A stretch of DNA of 64,000 nucleotides from Luteimonas colneyensis (GCF_014836665.1 NZ_JACSQJ010000003.1:186001-250000), one strand, 5' to 3'. Positions 48,756-60,422 are shown, counted from the stretch's first letter. The notes: generated by a model not told the origin, from the sequence alone. Translations and numbers: made by a program.

Positions 48756-50281
48756 CGATGCGGGGAGGGAGCCACGTCGGGCTGGAGGCTGGGGGGCACC
48801 AGCGCGTGCCCCGGCTCAGTGAATCCGGCGATGTGTTCGGGGTTTGCGGACGCCCGCACATGCTCGCGCGAGTCCGACCAGGCGCGGGCCAGGCCATGAG
48901 CGGACCGGAAGACATGTCCACCGGGCACCAGGTCCACGTAGGTCCGGGCCACCTCCCACATGCCGGGAACATCACCCTGCTTGGCCGCATCGCCCAACCG
49001 ATCGAACAGCAGCCGTACATGCTCCCTTGCCACCAGCGCCTCCGCACGACCGGGCATCCAGCTGTGCGCGACCACCGCGTCGATCAGACCGGCGTCGCGC
49101 GCGTGCATGTCTGAGATCGCGGCCGCCGCCATCTCGAGCTTCGCATCGGTGCCACCCGGAGCCCGCGTCACCCTCACGTGGTGCCACTGCAGCCTGTCTG
49201 CCAGGTGCTGGTCGACAGGCTCTCGCAGGCACGGGGCCGGCGCGGTGATCCGGCACTCGGGCGAGATCTCCGTATGCATGATCCGACGCCCAAAGTGGGC
49301 GTGAAAGACCGTAGGCCAAGCGCCACCGAGGTGCTGGTCGGAGCTGTGGGCCACGTACATGCGCGGGTCCGTGGCCACCGGCACCTTCTGGAGTCGTGGC
49401 TCGTCGAGCATGGCGTTGAACATGTCGATGCCCATGTTCAGCACTTCGCGGCTGGTGCCGTCGATCAGATAGCCACCGCCGATGTCGGCGTGCGCGCCAC
49501 CGATCAGGAAGTTCGCCACCCGTCCGCGCGACGAGATGCCGAACGGCACGTGCAAGGTCGCAGTGAAATGATCCCTGGACTCCTGCAAGCTGGTGAACTG
49601 CACGGTACTCACGTTGGACGGCGGCAGGCGTCGATCGATGTCGCTCAAACCGGTCGCCACCGGGTCCAGCAGCAGCGCGACTTGCGCCGTCTGGCCCGGC
49701 GGAACGAGCAGCGGGCGGTCGGCCCAGCGGATGCGGGTCAGGACATTGTCGTCATCGAAGCGGACGTCGGCGCCGACGGGATCGCGGATACCACGATCGT
49801 GGACCAGACGCAGCAGCGCAGCGGCCGCTTCCGCGCCGCGACTGAAGCCGACGCCGGCGATGTGGATGCGGACGCCGGGATCCTCCTGGATCCAGGCGGC
49901 CGCCTGCTCGCAGAACCTCAGGTAGGCCTCTTCCACGCGAGCCTCGAACGTGGCGGCGGAGGCCGCGTCATGCGCTGCGGTCAGGAGTCCGCCCTGTGTG
50001 CCGACGCCCTCCACGTAGCCAATGGCGATCGCCGGATGCCTCAGCTGTTCCAGCTTCTGTTTGAGTTGCGCGACAACGGTGTGGTTGCCATGAAAGTCCC
50101 TGTATACGCTGTTGCCCGTACCATCGAGCGCGGCCACGAAAAGCCGGTCATTCGGCCGTTCCAGCAGACGGGGCACGCGTAGTTGATGCATCCGCGCCTT
50201 GGCTTGAAGCAGCAGACTCTGCTCTTCATCCGTCAGTTGACGTGCCTGGACGCCATCGGGGGTCAGCCTGTAGTCAGCCAT
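48752..50281 (-). CDS. DUF2235 alpha/beta hydrolase, Tle1-like phospholipase effector candidate
   Basis: A 509-residue protein. After ~45 residues comes the DUF2235 opening FVAALDGTGNSVY. The nucleophile elbow is IAGVGFSRGAEAAAAL (Ser147 in GxSxG), with LLLDPVATG (Asp206) and GGAHADIGGGYL (His264) as the other typical elements. Tle1-family proteins of this type are phospholipases delivered by type VI secretion; others have unknown roles. No vgrG, hcp or PAAR gene is nearby, so delivery is inference. AAGGAGG five bases before ATG 50281 is a perfect ribosome-binding site. Neighbours on the same strand look like accessory or immunity genes. Confidence 0.82.
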   Translation of the reverse strand: MADYRLTPDGVQARQLTDEEQSLLLQAKARMHQLRVPRLLERPNDRLFVAALDGTGNSVYRDFHGNHTVVAQLKQKLEQLRHPAIAIGYVEGVGTQGGLLTAAHDAASAATFEARVEEAYLRFCEQAAAWIQEDPGVRIHIAGVGFSRGAEAAAALLRLVHDRGIRDPVGADVRFDDDNVLTRIRWADRPLLVPPGQTAQVALLLDPVATGLSDIDRRLPPSNVSTVQFTSLQESRDHFTATLHVPFGISSRGRVANFLIGGAHADIGGGYLIDGTSREVLNMGIDMFNAMLDEPRLQKVPVATDPRMYVAHSSDQHLGGAWPTVFHAHFGRRIMHTEISPECRITAPAPCLREPVDQHLADRLQWHHVRVTRAPGGTDAKLEMAAAAISDMHARDAGLIDAVVAHSWMPGRAEALVAREHVRLLFDRLGDAAKQGDVPGMWEVARTYVDLVPGGHVFRSAHGLARAWSDSREHVRASANPEHIAGFTEPGHALVPPSLQPDVAPSPHR

Positions 50282-50311
50282 GCAATCCTCCTTGATTGCA
50301 GACGGTCGCGG

Positions 50312-50935
50312 TCAGTACGTTCGCGAGTGGACGTGCACCAGCCCGGTATGCAAGTCGCCCACGGGATTCCCGGGCTTACGGGATTCCTTCAGCGGGATCC
50401 ATGTGCTCATGTAGACATGGATGGTCCGGCCATCCACGACCAGGATGATTCCTGGAAACGGAATGTGGGCGTTCCGCATGATGTCATCGCGCGGAACTGG
50501 GTGCCGCACCAGACGGTCCGCGAAAATCTCCGCGATGTCGACAATGGCCGAAAGCTCTACGCCATCCAGCGTTGTCCAGGTCACTTCGGCAGGTGGCGGG
50601 AAGTTGCGTATCGGACCTGTACTGGCGCGCAGAACTTTTTCAACCGGCCGGCCCAGCGACTCGAACGTTGGCTGGCGCGTCTCGTACAAGTGCGGAAGCC
50701 CGCCATAGTCGATTCGACATGCCCTGACGGAAAAGCAGTCCGTCCCGAAGTAATGCCGCGGGAACCACAGCGGCCAATCCGCAACGGTGCCCGTATACGG
50801 GCCATGTCCCGGCGGAGGGCTTGTCGGGTCGGGCCTGCGATCCACCGCATTGCATCCCTGCACCAGCGCCACGCCGGCCACGACCGCGACCATTGCGACC
50901 AGCAGGCTTGCGCGCGTTCCGCGTCGTCTGCGCAT
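50312..50935 (-). CDS. Putative lipoprotein, DUF2235-linked (immunity candidate)
   Basis: A 207-residue protein with an N-terminal signal peptide and lipobox ALVQGC (Cys28). The rest is soluble (WFPRHYFGTDCFSVRACRIDYG; IILVVDGRTIHVYMSTWIP). No domain is recognised. It is 30 bp upstream of the DUF2235 gene on the same strand. Periplasmic lipoproteins are the usual immunity partners of Tle phospholipases, so an immunity role is a reasonable guess. AAGGA lies about 10 bases before the ATG. Confidence 0.7.
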   Translation of the reverse strand: MRRRRGTRASLLVAMVAVVAGVALVQGCNAVDRRPDPTSPPPGHGPYTGTVADWPLWFPRHYFGTDCFSVRACRIDYGGLPHLYETRQPTFESLGRPVEKVLRASTGPIRNFPPPAEVTWTTLDGVELSAIVDIAEIFADRLVRHPVPRDDIMRNAHIPFPGIILVVDGRTIHVYMSTWIPLKESRKPGNPVGDLHTGLVHVHSRTY

Positions 50936-50963
50936 GCATCCATGTCCTTATGGGGCTTGGGCG

Positions 50964-50992
50964 ACGCTATTCGGCTCCGGCAGGTCCGTCAA
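50964..50992 (-). promoter_or_regulatory. Putative promoter of the lipoprotein-DUF2235 operon
   Basis: On the minus strand TTGACG (50992-50987) is followed after 17 bases by TAGCGT (50969-50964). The -35 has 5 of 6 consensus bases and the -10 only 3, about 30 bases before the start codon at 50935. Confidence 0.35.
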
Positions 50993-51042
50993 GCCCGGGA
51001 TTCGCCCGCCCGCACCAGCAGTTCGATGTCGGCTGACGGCGA

Positions 51043-51855
51043 TCACCGCCCTGCCTGATCCGGCGGCGGCGTGCCAACGGGCATGCGCGCCCCCCCCATG
51101 GCCTGCACGAACCGGTTCATCTCCTCGCGCGCCTGCCTGGGCATGACCTGGCTTGAGCCGGGAGCCAGCGGCACGATGAGCGAGACCTCGAGCAGGTAGC
51201 GGTCATCGACGGCGAACTGGCTGATGCCCATGGTGGTCAGGATGTCTGGCTGGGCGTTGAAGCGGGATATCGGGAAGCACGGCGACGCGGCGCGGCCGAA
51301 AACGAGCATCTCCAGCCCCGCGACCGGGTACTCCGGGAGATGCACGAAGGTGACGGGCAGTCCCGCTACGGATCGTGCGCTATCGAGTTGCAGGGTCATC
51401 ATGCTGACAAGCGTGTCGATGGGGCGGCCTGTCTGCAGTCGTTCGGGCAATTCGGTCAACACCACGGCCGCGATCGGCGGAGCGTCGAGGTCGCGCGCGA
51501 ACAGGATGGAGTGATCGGTGAAGCCGCGCGAGCGGTCGCCCTCGACGATCGTCACGACAGGTTTCCCGCCTCCGGGCAGCTCGGGCACCGCGAAGCTGTA
51601 TCCCGTCCCCGGCAAGGTCACCCGCCCGGAGGCCAGCATGGCGGCTTCCGCAGGATGGCGAACCTGCTGGACCATGGCGTCACGGGCACAGTCCCGGGTC
51701 CCGATCCAGATGCTCTGCGCGCCGGCTCCGGACGCGCCGTCGGGCGTCGCGGCGCCGGTGGGTCCAGCGAACAGAGCCAGGACTGCCGTGAAGGCGAGTG
51801 CGGCTGGCAGGCAGGAGTGCACGCGATGTGCGCGACCTGCATTCGCGTCTTCCAT
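51043..51855 (-). CDS. Hypothetical secreted/periplasmic protein
   Basis: A 270-residue protein with a signal peptide (LPAALAFTAVLALFAGPTGAA, about 15-35). The mature part has no recognised domain; it includes SIWIGTRDCARDAMVQQVRHP, FVHLPEYPVAGLEMLVFG and a C-terminal proline-rich end. Hydrophobic beta-like strands alternate with turns. ATG 51855 gives the best signal peptide; the frame is open 39 bases further. It lies upstream of the DUF2235 group on the same strand, separated by 107 bp. Confidence 0.65.
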   Translation of the reverse strand: MEDANAGRAHRVHSCLPAALAFTAVLALFAGPTGAATPDGASGAGAQSIWIGTRDCARDAMVQQVRHPAEAAMLASGRVTLPGTGYSFAVPELPGGGKPVVTIVEGDRSRGFTDHSILFARDLDAPPIAAVVLTELPERLQTGRPIDTLVSMMTLQLDSARSVAGLPVTFVHLPEYPVAGLEMLVFGRAASPCFPISRFNAQPDILTTMGISQFAVDDRYLLEVSLIVPLAPGSSQVMPRQAREEMNRFVQAMGGARMPVGTPPPDQAGR

Positions 51856-51960
51856 GACAATCTCCATTGCGGGTGGAGGTCGAGCATGCCGCACCCAGCA
51901 GCGGACGCGCCGTCGGGGAATCCTGATTCGGGCGCCGGTCTGCGACGCGGCCGTGGGCCC

Positions 51961-53004
51961 CTATGCAGCCCAGCCACTCCACAATGCGCGTATCCCGGCA
52001 ATGCCCTGCGCGCCCTGGCGTCTGGCGTCGCCCCTGTCGTCGGGCTTCAACCCTCCGATCGCGTACACGGGCAAGCTCACCGACTCCCGCAACGCTGCAA
52101 ATGCCTCCCAGCCGATGCCCGGTTGGCCGGGATGCGTCGCCGTCGGCTTCACAGCGCCCAGCACGGCGAAATCGCAGCCCAGCCGGGCCGCATGCGCGAG
52201 ATCCCCGGCCGTATGGCACGACGCCGCCAGCAGCGCGCCTTCGGCCAGCACGGGACGTTCGGCGAGCGTGGCGAGCTGCGACGAGCGCAGGTGCACGCCG
52301 ACGCCCAGTTCGCAGGCCAGGGCCATGTCAGCGTTGAGCAGCAGCTCCGCGCCGCTGCGGCGGCAGCGTGCGGCGGCGGCGATCGCGAGTTCGCGGAACA
52401 GTCCCGGGGCGGCGCCGGGCAGGCGGAGCTGGAGGCGGGAGATGCCGGTAGCCAGCGTTGCATCCAGCCCGGCGAGCCAGGCCGTCGCGGCGGCGTCCGG
52501 GTCCGCAGTTGCAGGCGCGGCTGGAGACACGATTGCTTCACCGCAGGCGTGGTCGCGGCTGTGACCGCTCCTGCAGGAAGGGAGATCGGCGAGGCCCGGA
52601 GTGATGGCGTAGCGGTCGGGCTGAAGCAACGCGGCCACCACGGGGATGTCGGCCGGCGGCATGGCGTAGCTCGACAGCTTGTGCGGCGGTACCCAGGCCA
52701 GGGCCTGGCCTTCGCGGCCGCGGGGGACGCCGGTCCAGCGGGTGACGTGGCGCACGTCCAGGCGCAGGCGCTTGTCCGGATAGCGCTGCGGCACGGTGAT
52801 CAGGTGCGCGCCCACGCGGGCGTCGATGCCGAGCTCCTCGTGCAGCTCGCGCGCCAAGGCGGCTTCGGGGGTTTCACCGGGCTCGCGCTTGCCACCCGGG
52901 AATTCCCACAGGCCGGCGAGGTCCCGGCCTTCGGTGCGCCGCGCCAGCAGGATCCGCCCGCGGGCGTCGGTGATGACGGCGGCGACGACATCGACGACCT
53001 TCAC
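51961..53004 (-). CDS. Nudix hydrolase (MutT) fused to ThiE-like domain
   Basis: A 347-residue fusion. The N-terminal MutT domain carries the Nudix box from G38 to I60 (EFPGGKREPGETPEAALARE, with E56 and E57) and should hydrolyse oxidised dNTPs such as 8-oxo-dGTP. The C-terminal ~180 residues resemble thiamine-phosphate synthase (VHLRSSQLATLA; FAVLGAVKPTATHPG; PVYAIGGLKP), as in the MutT-ThiE proteins of many gammaproteobacteria. The linker contains a REP copy translated in frame (CRSGHSRDHAC, about 142-152). It is downstream of secA, as mutT is in E. coli. Confidence 0.87.
   Translation of the reverse strand: MKVVDVVAAVITDARGRILLARRTEGRDLAGLWEFPGGKREPGETPEAALARELHEELGIDARVGAHLITVPQRYPDKRLRLDVRHVTRWTGVPRGREGQALAWVPPHKLSSYAMPPADIPVVAALLQPDRYAITPGLADLPSCRSGHSRDHACGEAIVSPAAPATADPDAAATAWLAGLDATLATGISRLQLRLPGAAPGLFRELAIAAAARCRRSGAELLLNADMALACELGVGVHLRSSQLATLAERPVLAEGALLAASCHTAGDLAHAARLGCDFAVLGAVKPTATHPGQPGIGWEAFAALRESVSLPVYAIGGLKPDDRGDARRQGAQGIAGIRALWSGWAA
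52550..52577. repeat. Degenerate single REP inside a coding sequence
   Basis: GGTCGCGGCTGTGACCGCTC then CTGCAGG is a class B right arm with substitutions. It lies within the Nudix-ThiE gene, in frame, in the interdomain linker. Confidence 0.75.
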
Positions 53005-53028
53005 CGCGCCGCTCCTCCAACGCGGCTG

Positions 53029-53102
53029 TTGTAGGAGCAGCTATAGCTGCGACTGCCAGTCGTCGCGGCAACGTGGGTCGCAGCTGTAGCTGCTCCTACA
53101 GG
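53029..53102. repeat. REPIN, class A
   Basis: Left arm TGTAGGAGCAGCTATAGCTG and CGAC, right arm GGTCGCAGCTGTAGCTGCTC and CTACAGG. It lies between the secA stop and the Nudix start, overlapping neither. Confidence 0.92.
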
Positions 53103-53121
53103 AGAAACGGTGCTGGATGGG

Positions 53122-55857
<2,736 letters not shown>

Positions 55858-56019
55858 TGGGTGACCGGTTGGAGGAGTGGATGGCCCCGGGCAATGGCTT
55901 GCCCGGAAACGGGAAAAGGGCGCATGGCGCCCTTTCCTGCTGGCCGCGGCATTGTAGCGTGGGGGTCCCGGGACCGCCTATCAAGCCCTTCGCGACCGCG
56001 ACCCGACGCTTCGACCCTC

Positions 56020-56099
56020 CTGTAGGAGCAGCTATAGCTGCGACCACATCATCCGGAGGGCGTGGAGGCCGGGGTCGCAGCTATAGCTGCTCCTACAGG
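56020..56099. repeat. REPIN, class A, between secA and the M23 peptidase
   Basis: Left arm CTGTAGGAGCAGCTATAGCT and GCGACC, right arm the exact inverse, loop about 28 bases. It stands 162 bp upstream of secA and just downstream of the peptidase gene. Confidence 0.93.
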
Positions 56100-56115
56100 G
56101 TGGGACCGGTCCGGG

Positions 56116-57027
56116 TCAGTGCTGCTCGCCGAGGAACTTGCGCGGGTTCATCACCCGCCCGTTCTCCCAGACCTCGAAGTGGACGTGCGCGCCGGTGCTG
56201 CGGCCGGTGCTGCCGGCCTTGGCGATCTCGCCGCCCACGCGCACCAGGTCGCCCACCTGCACGGTGTTGCGCGAGTTGTGCGCGTAGCGGGTGACGTAGC
56301 CGTTGCCGTGGTCGATCTCGACCACGTTGCCGTAGCCCGAGCGCACGCCGGAAAAGCTGACCACGCCGTCGGCCACCGCCAGCACCGGGTCGCCGGTGCG
56401 GGCGTCGAAGTCGATGCCCTTGTGCCAGGCGGCGCCGCCACCGAAGGGATCGGCGCGGCGGCCGAAGCCGGAGGTGACGTAGCTCGACGCCACCGGCGAG
56501 CGCGACGGCACCGCGTTGCGATCGAGCTCACGGTTGAACAGCAGCGCCTCCAGCACCGACAACTGGCCGCCGGCGGCCGCGAAGTCGGCGTCGATGCCGG
56601 TGATGCCCTCGCGCAGCTCGCCGGCGGGCATGTCGCGCACGGGGCCGAGGCCGCCGACGCCGACCGGACTGTTGAAGTCGAACTCGCCGTCGCCAAGCTG
56701 GGCCACGCGGGTCAGGCGGTCGCCCAGGGCATTGAGGCGGGTGGCCTCGGCCTGCAGTTCGCCCAGGCGCGCGGCCAGGGCGTTGACCTCGCGCTGGGCG
56801 GCCCGGCGGGTGTCCTCGAGCTGGGCGTCCTGGCTGGCCAGTTCGGCGCGCAGCGCGTTGACCTCGCCCGCCTGGATGGCGGCCCCGAGGGTGGCCCCGA
56901 CGATGAGCGTCGCCGCGGCCACTGCCAGCGGCTGCCTGCCGACGAGGGCGCCGATGCGCCTGCCGCCGCGGCGGACGTAGTGCAGGATCCAGGCCTGCGA
57001 ATGAAGAAGCGTACGTTGTAAAGTCAT
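56116..57027 (-). CDS. M23 family metallopeptidase, membrane anchored
   Basis: A 303-residue peptidase: transmembrane segment about 33-52, coiled coil about 55-105, then a LytM domain with zinc ligands H202 and D206 (WHKGIDFD) and H281/H283 (GAHVHFEVW). All ligands are intact, so unlike EnvC-type activators it may be a true peptidoglycan endopeptidase. The gene sits between DUF721 and secA, a position conserved in Xanthomonadaceae as I recall. ATG 57027 starts MTLQRTLLHSQAW. It is only 27 bp from the divergent DUF721 gene. Confidence 0.9.
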   Translation of the reverse strand: MTLQRTLLHSQAWILHYVRRGGRRIGALVGRQPLAVAAATLIVGATLGAAIQAGEVNALRAELASQDAQLEDTRRAAQREVNALAARLGELQAEATRLNALGDRLTRVAQLGDGEFDFNSPVGVGGLGPVRDMPAGELREGITGIDADFAAAGGQLSVLEALLFNRELDRNAVPSRSPVASSYVTSGFGRRADPFGGGAAWHKGIDFDARTGDPVLAVADGVVSFSGVRSGYGNVVEIDHGNGYVTRYAHNSRNTVQVGDLVRVGGEIAKAGSTGRSTGAHVHFEVWENGRVMNPRKFLGEQH

Positions 57028-57054
57028 ATCACCATGTCTGCCGGCAGAGCCTGA

Positions 57055-57480
57055 GTGGCTTCCCCCAAAGGTCCGCGCGTCGCACTCGACGCGCTGGCGG
57101 CCGATCCAAACGGCCACTCCCCGATCAGGCGCGCCATGTGGCTCGACGCGCTCGACCGCGCCCTGCGTCCATCCCTTCCGGTTTCACTCGCCGCGCACGC
57201 GCGACTTGCGAATGTGGATGGCGCGAGGCTCGTGTACCTGGTGGATTCGCCACTGTGGAACGCCAGCCTCAGGCTTGCCGCTCCAGCGCTCCTGGACGCC
57301 GCCCGTTCGAAGGGGCTGGATGTCCGGGAGCTCAGGGTCAGGACGACCACCCAGCCGCTGTTCCCGCCTGCGCGGGTCGAAACGGCCATACGTCCGCTGT
57401 CGGCGTCCGCACCGGAGGGGCTGCGGGATGCCTTGGCGTCCCTGCGCATCCCGGGGGATGACGGCAGCGACGGGTCCTGA
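57055..57480 (+). CDS. DUF721 protein (DciA-like)
   Basis: A 141-residue protein with the DUF721 pattern: an N-terminal conserved core (LVYLVDSPLWNASLRLAAPALLDA) containing the W-x-xx-L-R element, followed by a variable tail. DciA-type DUF721 proteins help load the replicative helicase DnaB in bacteria lacking DnaC; this protein is short, so the assignment is by family. GTG 57055 is the only sensible start and has no clear ribosome-binding site. It lies next to secA and lpxC, a frequent place for this family. Confidence 0.8.
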   Translation: MASPKGPRVALDALAADPNGHSPIRRAMWLDALDRALRPSLPVSLAAHARLANVDGARLVYLVDSPLWNASLRLAAPALLDAARSKGLDVRELRVRTTTQPLFPPARVETAIRPLSASAPEGLRDALASLRIPGDDGSDGS

Positions 57481-57823
57481 ATTCGACGACCCGCTTCCGG
57501 GCCGACGGGGCATCCTAACGGCCATGGCCGCCCGAAACGTTAACCGCGACGGTCGTTTTGGCAGGTTTTTCGTTAATTTTTCATTAAAACGTGCGCTTCA
57601 CGGCAAGAACGCGTGAAGGCGGGACAGGCGCTGGACAGGTCCGTGAGGGCGGCTGACCGGCCTGGCGGGGGACGCTGCGCGCCCCCGCTTTACCTGTAGG
57701 AGCGGCTATAGCCGCGACCGGATGTCCCGCCATACCGGAACCATCCGCTGCACCGGAATCATCGGTGCGCCGGAGCGATGGTCGCGGCTATAGCCGCTCC
57801 TACAGGGAGACGGTGGACGCGGG
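57481..57823. other. Convergent gap DUF721/lpxC: AT-rich patch and REPIN
   Basis: The first half contains an unusually AT-rich patch (about 57545-57600), where CGTTAA and TTAAAACG recur, and a possible 30-codon frame at 57524-57616. The second half is the class B REPIN at 57694-57806. No terminator with a U-tract was seen for either gene. Confidence 0.6.
57694..57806. repeat. REPIN, class B, long loop
   Basis: Left arm CTGTAGGAGCGGCTATAGCC and GCGACC, right arm the exact inverse. The loop of about 60 bases contains two related pieces (ACCGGAACCATC and ACCGGAATCATC), which suggests internal duplication. Confidence 0.92.
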
Positions 57824-58735
57824 TCAGGCGGCGGGCTGGAGGGCGCCGTAGGTGACCGGACTGGACGTGGTCCCGGGGAAGGTGACCTCCTCCCAGGCGC
57901 CCTCCTCGGCCAGCAGCGCGCGCACCAGCTTGTTGTTGAGCGCGTGGCCGGACTTGTAGCCCTCGAAGGCCCCGATGATCGGGCGACCGGCGAGGTAGAG
58001 GTCGCCCACCGCGTCGAGGATCTTGTGGCGGACGAACTCGTCGGCGTAGCGCAGGCCGTCCTCGTTCAGCACCCGGAAGTCGTCGAGCACGATGGCGTTG
58101 TCCATCGAGCCGCCAAGGCCCAGGTTGCGGTCGCGCATGTACTCCAGGTCGCGCATGAAGCCGAAGGTGCGGGCTCGGCTGACCTCGCGGATGTAGTTCT
58201 CGGTGGAGAACTCGACTTCCGCGCGCGAGCGCGTGGTCGGGATCGCGGGGTGGTTGAAGTCGATGGTGAAGCCCAGCCGGAAGCCGTCGAAGGGCTCGAA
58301 GCGGGCGATCTTGTCGCCGTCGCGCACCTCGACCGGACGGGTCACGCGGATGAAGCGCTTGGGCGCGTCCTGCTCGACGATGCCGGCCGACTGCAGCAGG
58401 AACACGAACGGGCCCGAAGAGCCGTCCATGATCGGCACCTCGGGCGCCGACAGCTCCACCATGATGTTGTCGATGCCCAGGCCGGCCAGCGCCGACATCA
58501 GGTGTTCGACGGTCTGCACGTTGGCGCCGTCCGTGGACAGGCCGGTGCACAGGGTGGTTTCGGTGACCAGGGTGGCCTCGGCCGGGATCTCGACCGGCGG
58601 CTCGACGTCGATGCGGCGGAACACGATGCCCGTGTCCGGCGGTGCCGGGCGCAGGGTCATGTAGACCTTTTCGCCGCTGTGCAGCCCCACGCCGGTGGCA
58701 CGGGTGACGTTCCTGATGGTGCGCTGCTGGGCCAT
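57824..58735 (-). CDS. lpxC: UDP-3-O-acyl-N-acetylglucosamine deacetylase
   Basis: A 303-residue LpxC. Zinc ligands are H78 (TVEHLMSAL), H237 and D241 ([13 protein letters not shown]); the catalytic base E77 and H264 (KSGHALNN) are also present. VGLHSGEKV near the N-terminus is typical. It performs the committed step of lipid A synthesis. It follows ftsZ in the same direction, as in E. coli. Confidence 0.97.
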   Translation of the reverse strand: MAQQRTIRNVTRATGVGLHSGEKVYMTLRPAPPDTGIVFRRIDVEPPVEIPAEATLVTETTLCTGLSTDGANVQTVEHLMSALAGLGIDNIMVELSAPEVPIMDGSSGPFVFLLQSAGIVEQDAPKRFIRVTRPVEVRDGDKIARFEPFDGFRLGFTIDFNHPAIPTTRSRAEVEFSTENYIREVSRARTFGFMRDLEYMRDRNLGLGGSMDNAIVLDDFRVLNEDGLRYADEFVRHKILDAVGDLYLAGRPIIGAFEGYKSGHALNNKLVRALLAEEGAWEEVTFPGTTSSPVTYGALQPAA

Positions 58736-58924
58736 TCGCGGGGGCTCTGGGTCCGTTACGGCCGCATGCGGCGACCATAGATGAAAGCGGTTCGCAATTT
58801 AGCACGCGGCACGCTTGACCTGAACGGCGTCGGCGGGGCCTGCCGGACCGTCCGCGGGGACGCTGTGTCCCGGCGGCCCGCGGTGGCTATCGCAGCGATC
58901 TGCGCGTCCGATGCCGCCGTGCAT

Positions 58925-59006
58925 CCTGCAGGAGCGGCAACGGCCGCGATGGCCACGCGAGGACGGCCGGCCGTGCGCACCCGTGGCCGCTCCTGCGACG
59001 CAGGAG
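58925..59006. repeat. Degenerate class B REPIN
   Basis: CCTGCAGGAGCGGCAACGGC and CGCGA at the left, CCGTGGCCGCTCCTGCG at the right; both CTATAG cores are lost. The GTAGGAG foot reads GCAGGAG. It is probably an old, immobile copy. Confidence 0.6.
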
Positions 59007-59027
59007 CGACCGGGGCACGGGACACAC

Positions 59028-59048
59028 GGGGCCCGCTGGCGGGGCCCC
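59028..59048 (-). terminator. Terminator-like hairpin after ftsZ
   Basis: GGGGCCC pairs with GGGCCCC around a 7-base loop, six bases past the ftsZ stop. No U-tract follows on the minus strand, so termination may be partial. Confidence 0.5.
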
Positions 59049-59054
59049 TTCGGC

Positions 59055-60296
59055 TCAGTCGGCCTGGCGGCGCAGGAAGGCCGGGATGTCCAGGTAGCCG
59101 GAGTCGTTGCCGCCGAAGTCGGCGACCGCCGGGGTGGCCGGTGCCGCGGGCTCGGCGGAGGCGCGGCGCAGGCCGAAGCCGCCGGTCGCGGCCACCGGCT
59201 GCACCTCGTCCTCGATCAGCATGCCGGTGGTGCCGTCGCGGCGGCCGCCGGTGTTGATCAGCTGCACGTGCGGACGGCGCTGCGGCTCCTGGTAGCTGGA
59301 CTCGCCGCGGCCGTGGCCGGTGCTGCGGCCGCGGTTGGCGTTGAGGCCCGTGGCCACGACGGTGACGCGCACGTCGTCCTGCATGTCCGGGTCGAGCACG
59401 GTGCCGATGACGATGGTCGCGTCCTCGCTGGCGAAGTTCTCCACCGTGCGGCCGACCTCGTCGAACTCGCTCATGGTGAAGTCGGGGCCGGCGGTGATGT
59501 TGACCAGGATGCCGTTGGCGCCGGCCAGGTTGACGTCGTCGAGCAGCGGGTTCTGGATCGCGGACTCGGCGGCGGCCTGCGCGCGGTCGTCGCCGCGGGC
59601 GGTGCCGGTGCCCATCATCGCCAGGCCCATCTCGCCCATCACGGTGCGCACGTCGGCGAAGTCGACGTTGATCAGGCCCGGGCGGACGATCAGGTCGGCG
59701 ATGCCCTGCACGGCGCCCAGCAGCACGTCGTTGGCGGCGCGGAAGGCCTGGACCATGGTGGCGTTGCGGCCGAGCACGGTGATCAGCTTCTCGTTCGGGA
59801 TGGTGATCAGCGAGTCGCAGCTGGCGGCCAGCTCCTCGATGCCCTTGAGCGCGACCTGCATGCGGCGACGGCCTTCGAACGGGAACGGCTTGGTGACCAC
59901 GGCCACGGTCAGGATGCCCATCTCCTTGGCGAGCTGCGCCACCACCGGCGCGGCGCCGGTGCCGGTGCCGCCGCCCATGCCGGCGGTGATGAACACCATG
60001 TCCGCGCCCTGCAGCGCCTCCATGATCTGGTCGCGGTCCTCGAGCGCGGCCTGGCGGCCGACCTCGGGGTTCGCGCCCGCGCCCAGGCCCTTGGTGACGC
60101 TGGTGCCGAGCTGCAGCTGCAGCTTGGAGCCGCAGTTCTTGATCGCCTGCGCGTCGGTGTTGGCGGTGATGAACTCCACGCCGTCCACGCTGCTGTTGAC
60201 CATGTGGTTGACGGCGTTGCCACCGCCGCCGCCCACGCCGATGACCTTGATGACGGCGTTGGGGGCCATCTTTTCAACCAGTTCGAAGTGCGCCAT
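59055..60296 (-). CDS. ftsZ: Cell division protein FtsZ
   Basis: A 413-residue tubulin homologue. It has [17 protein letters not shown], the GTP-binding signature GGGTGTG (108-114), and the synergy loop with NVDFADV near 210. A variable linker is followed by the C-terminal peptide [11 protein letters not shown] that binds FtsA and ZipA-type anchors. FtsZ forms the Z-ring. The gap from ftsA is 126 bp and contains many GTT/TGT repeats but no obvious element. Confidence 0.98.
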   Translation of the reverse strand: MAHFELVEKMAPNAVIKVIGVGGGGGNAVNHMVNSSVDGVEFITANTDAQAIKNCGSKLQLQLGTSVTKGLGAGANPEVGRQAALEDRDQIMEALQGADMVFITAGMGGGTGTGAAPVVAQLAKEMGILTVAVVTKPFPFEGRRRMQVALKGIEELAASCDSLITIPNEKLITVLGRNATMVQAFRAANDVLLGAVQGIADLIVRPGLINVDFADVRTVMGEMGLAMMGTGTARGDDRAQAAAESAIQNPLLDDVNLAGANGILVNITAGPDFTMSEFDEVGRTVENFASEDATIVIGTVLDPDMQDDVRVTVVATGLNANRGRSTGHGRGESSYQEPQRRPHVQLINTGGRRDGTTGMLIEDEVQPVAATGGFGLRRASAEPAAPATPAVADFGGNDSGYLDIPAFLRRQAD

Positions 60297-60422
60297 GTCC
60301 GTAGTCCTCTCTGATGTCGTTATGTGGTGCTGGTTCTTGTTGTTATGTGTGTCGCGCGGTACTGCTGGTCTGCCGCTTCCGTTTTCGTCGTCGTCGCTGA
60401 TGTCGTGGCTGCCGGTCCATGG

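Larger units (their letters stand above)
58736..59054 (-). other. ftsZ-lpxC gap: promoter region, degenerate REPIN, ftsZ hairpin
   Basis: Next to lpxC an AT-richer segment (58778-58805) probably holds its promoter, although no good -35/-10 pair is clear. A decayed REPIN spans 58925-59006 (CCTGCAGGAGCGG ... GGCCGCTCCTGCG). A G+C hairpin GGGGCCC/GGGCCCC (59028-59048) lies just past the ftsZ stop. Confidence 0.55.
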
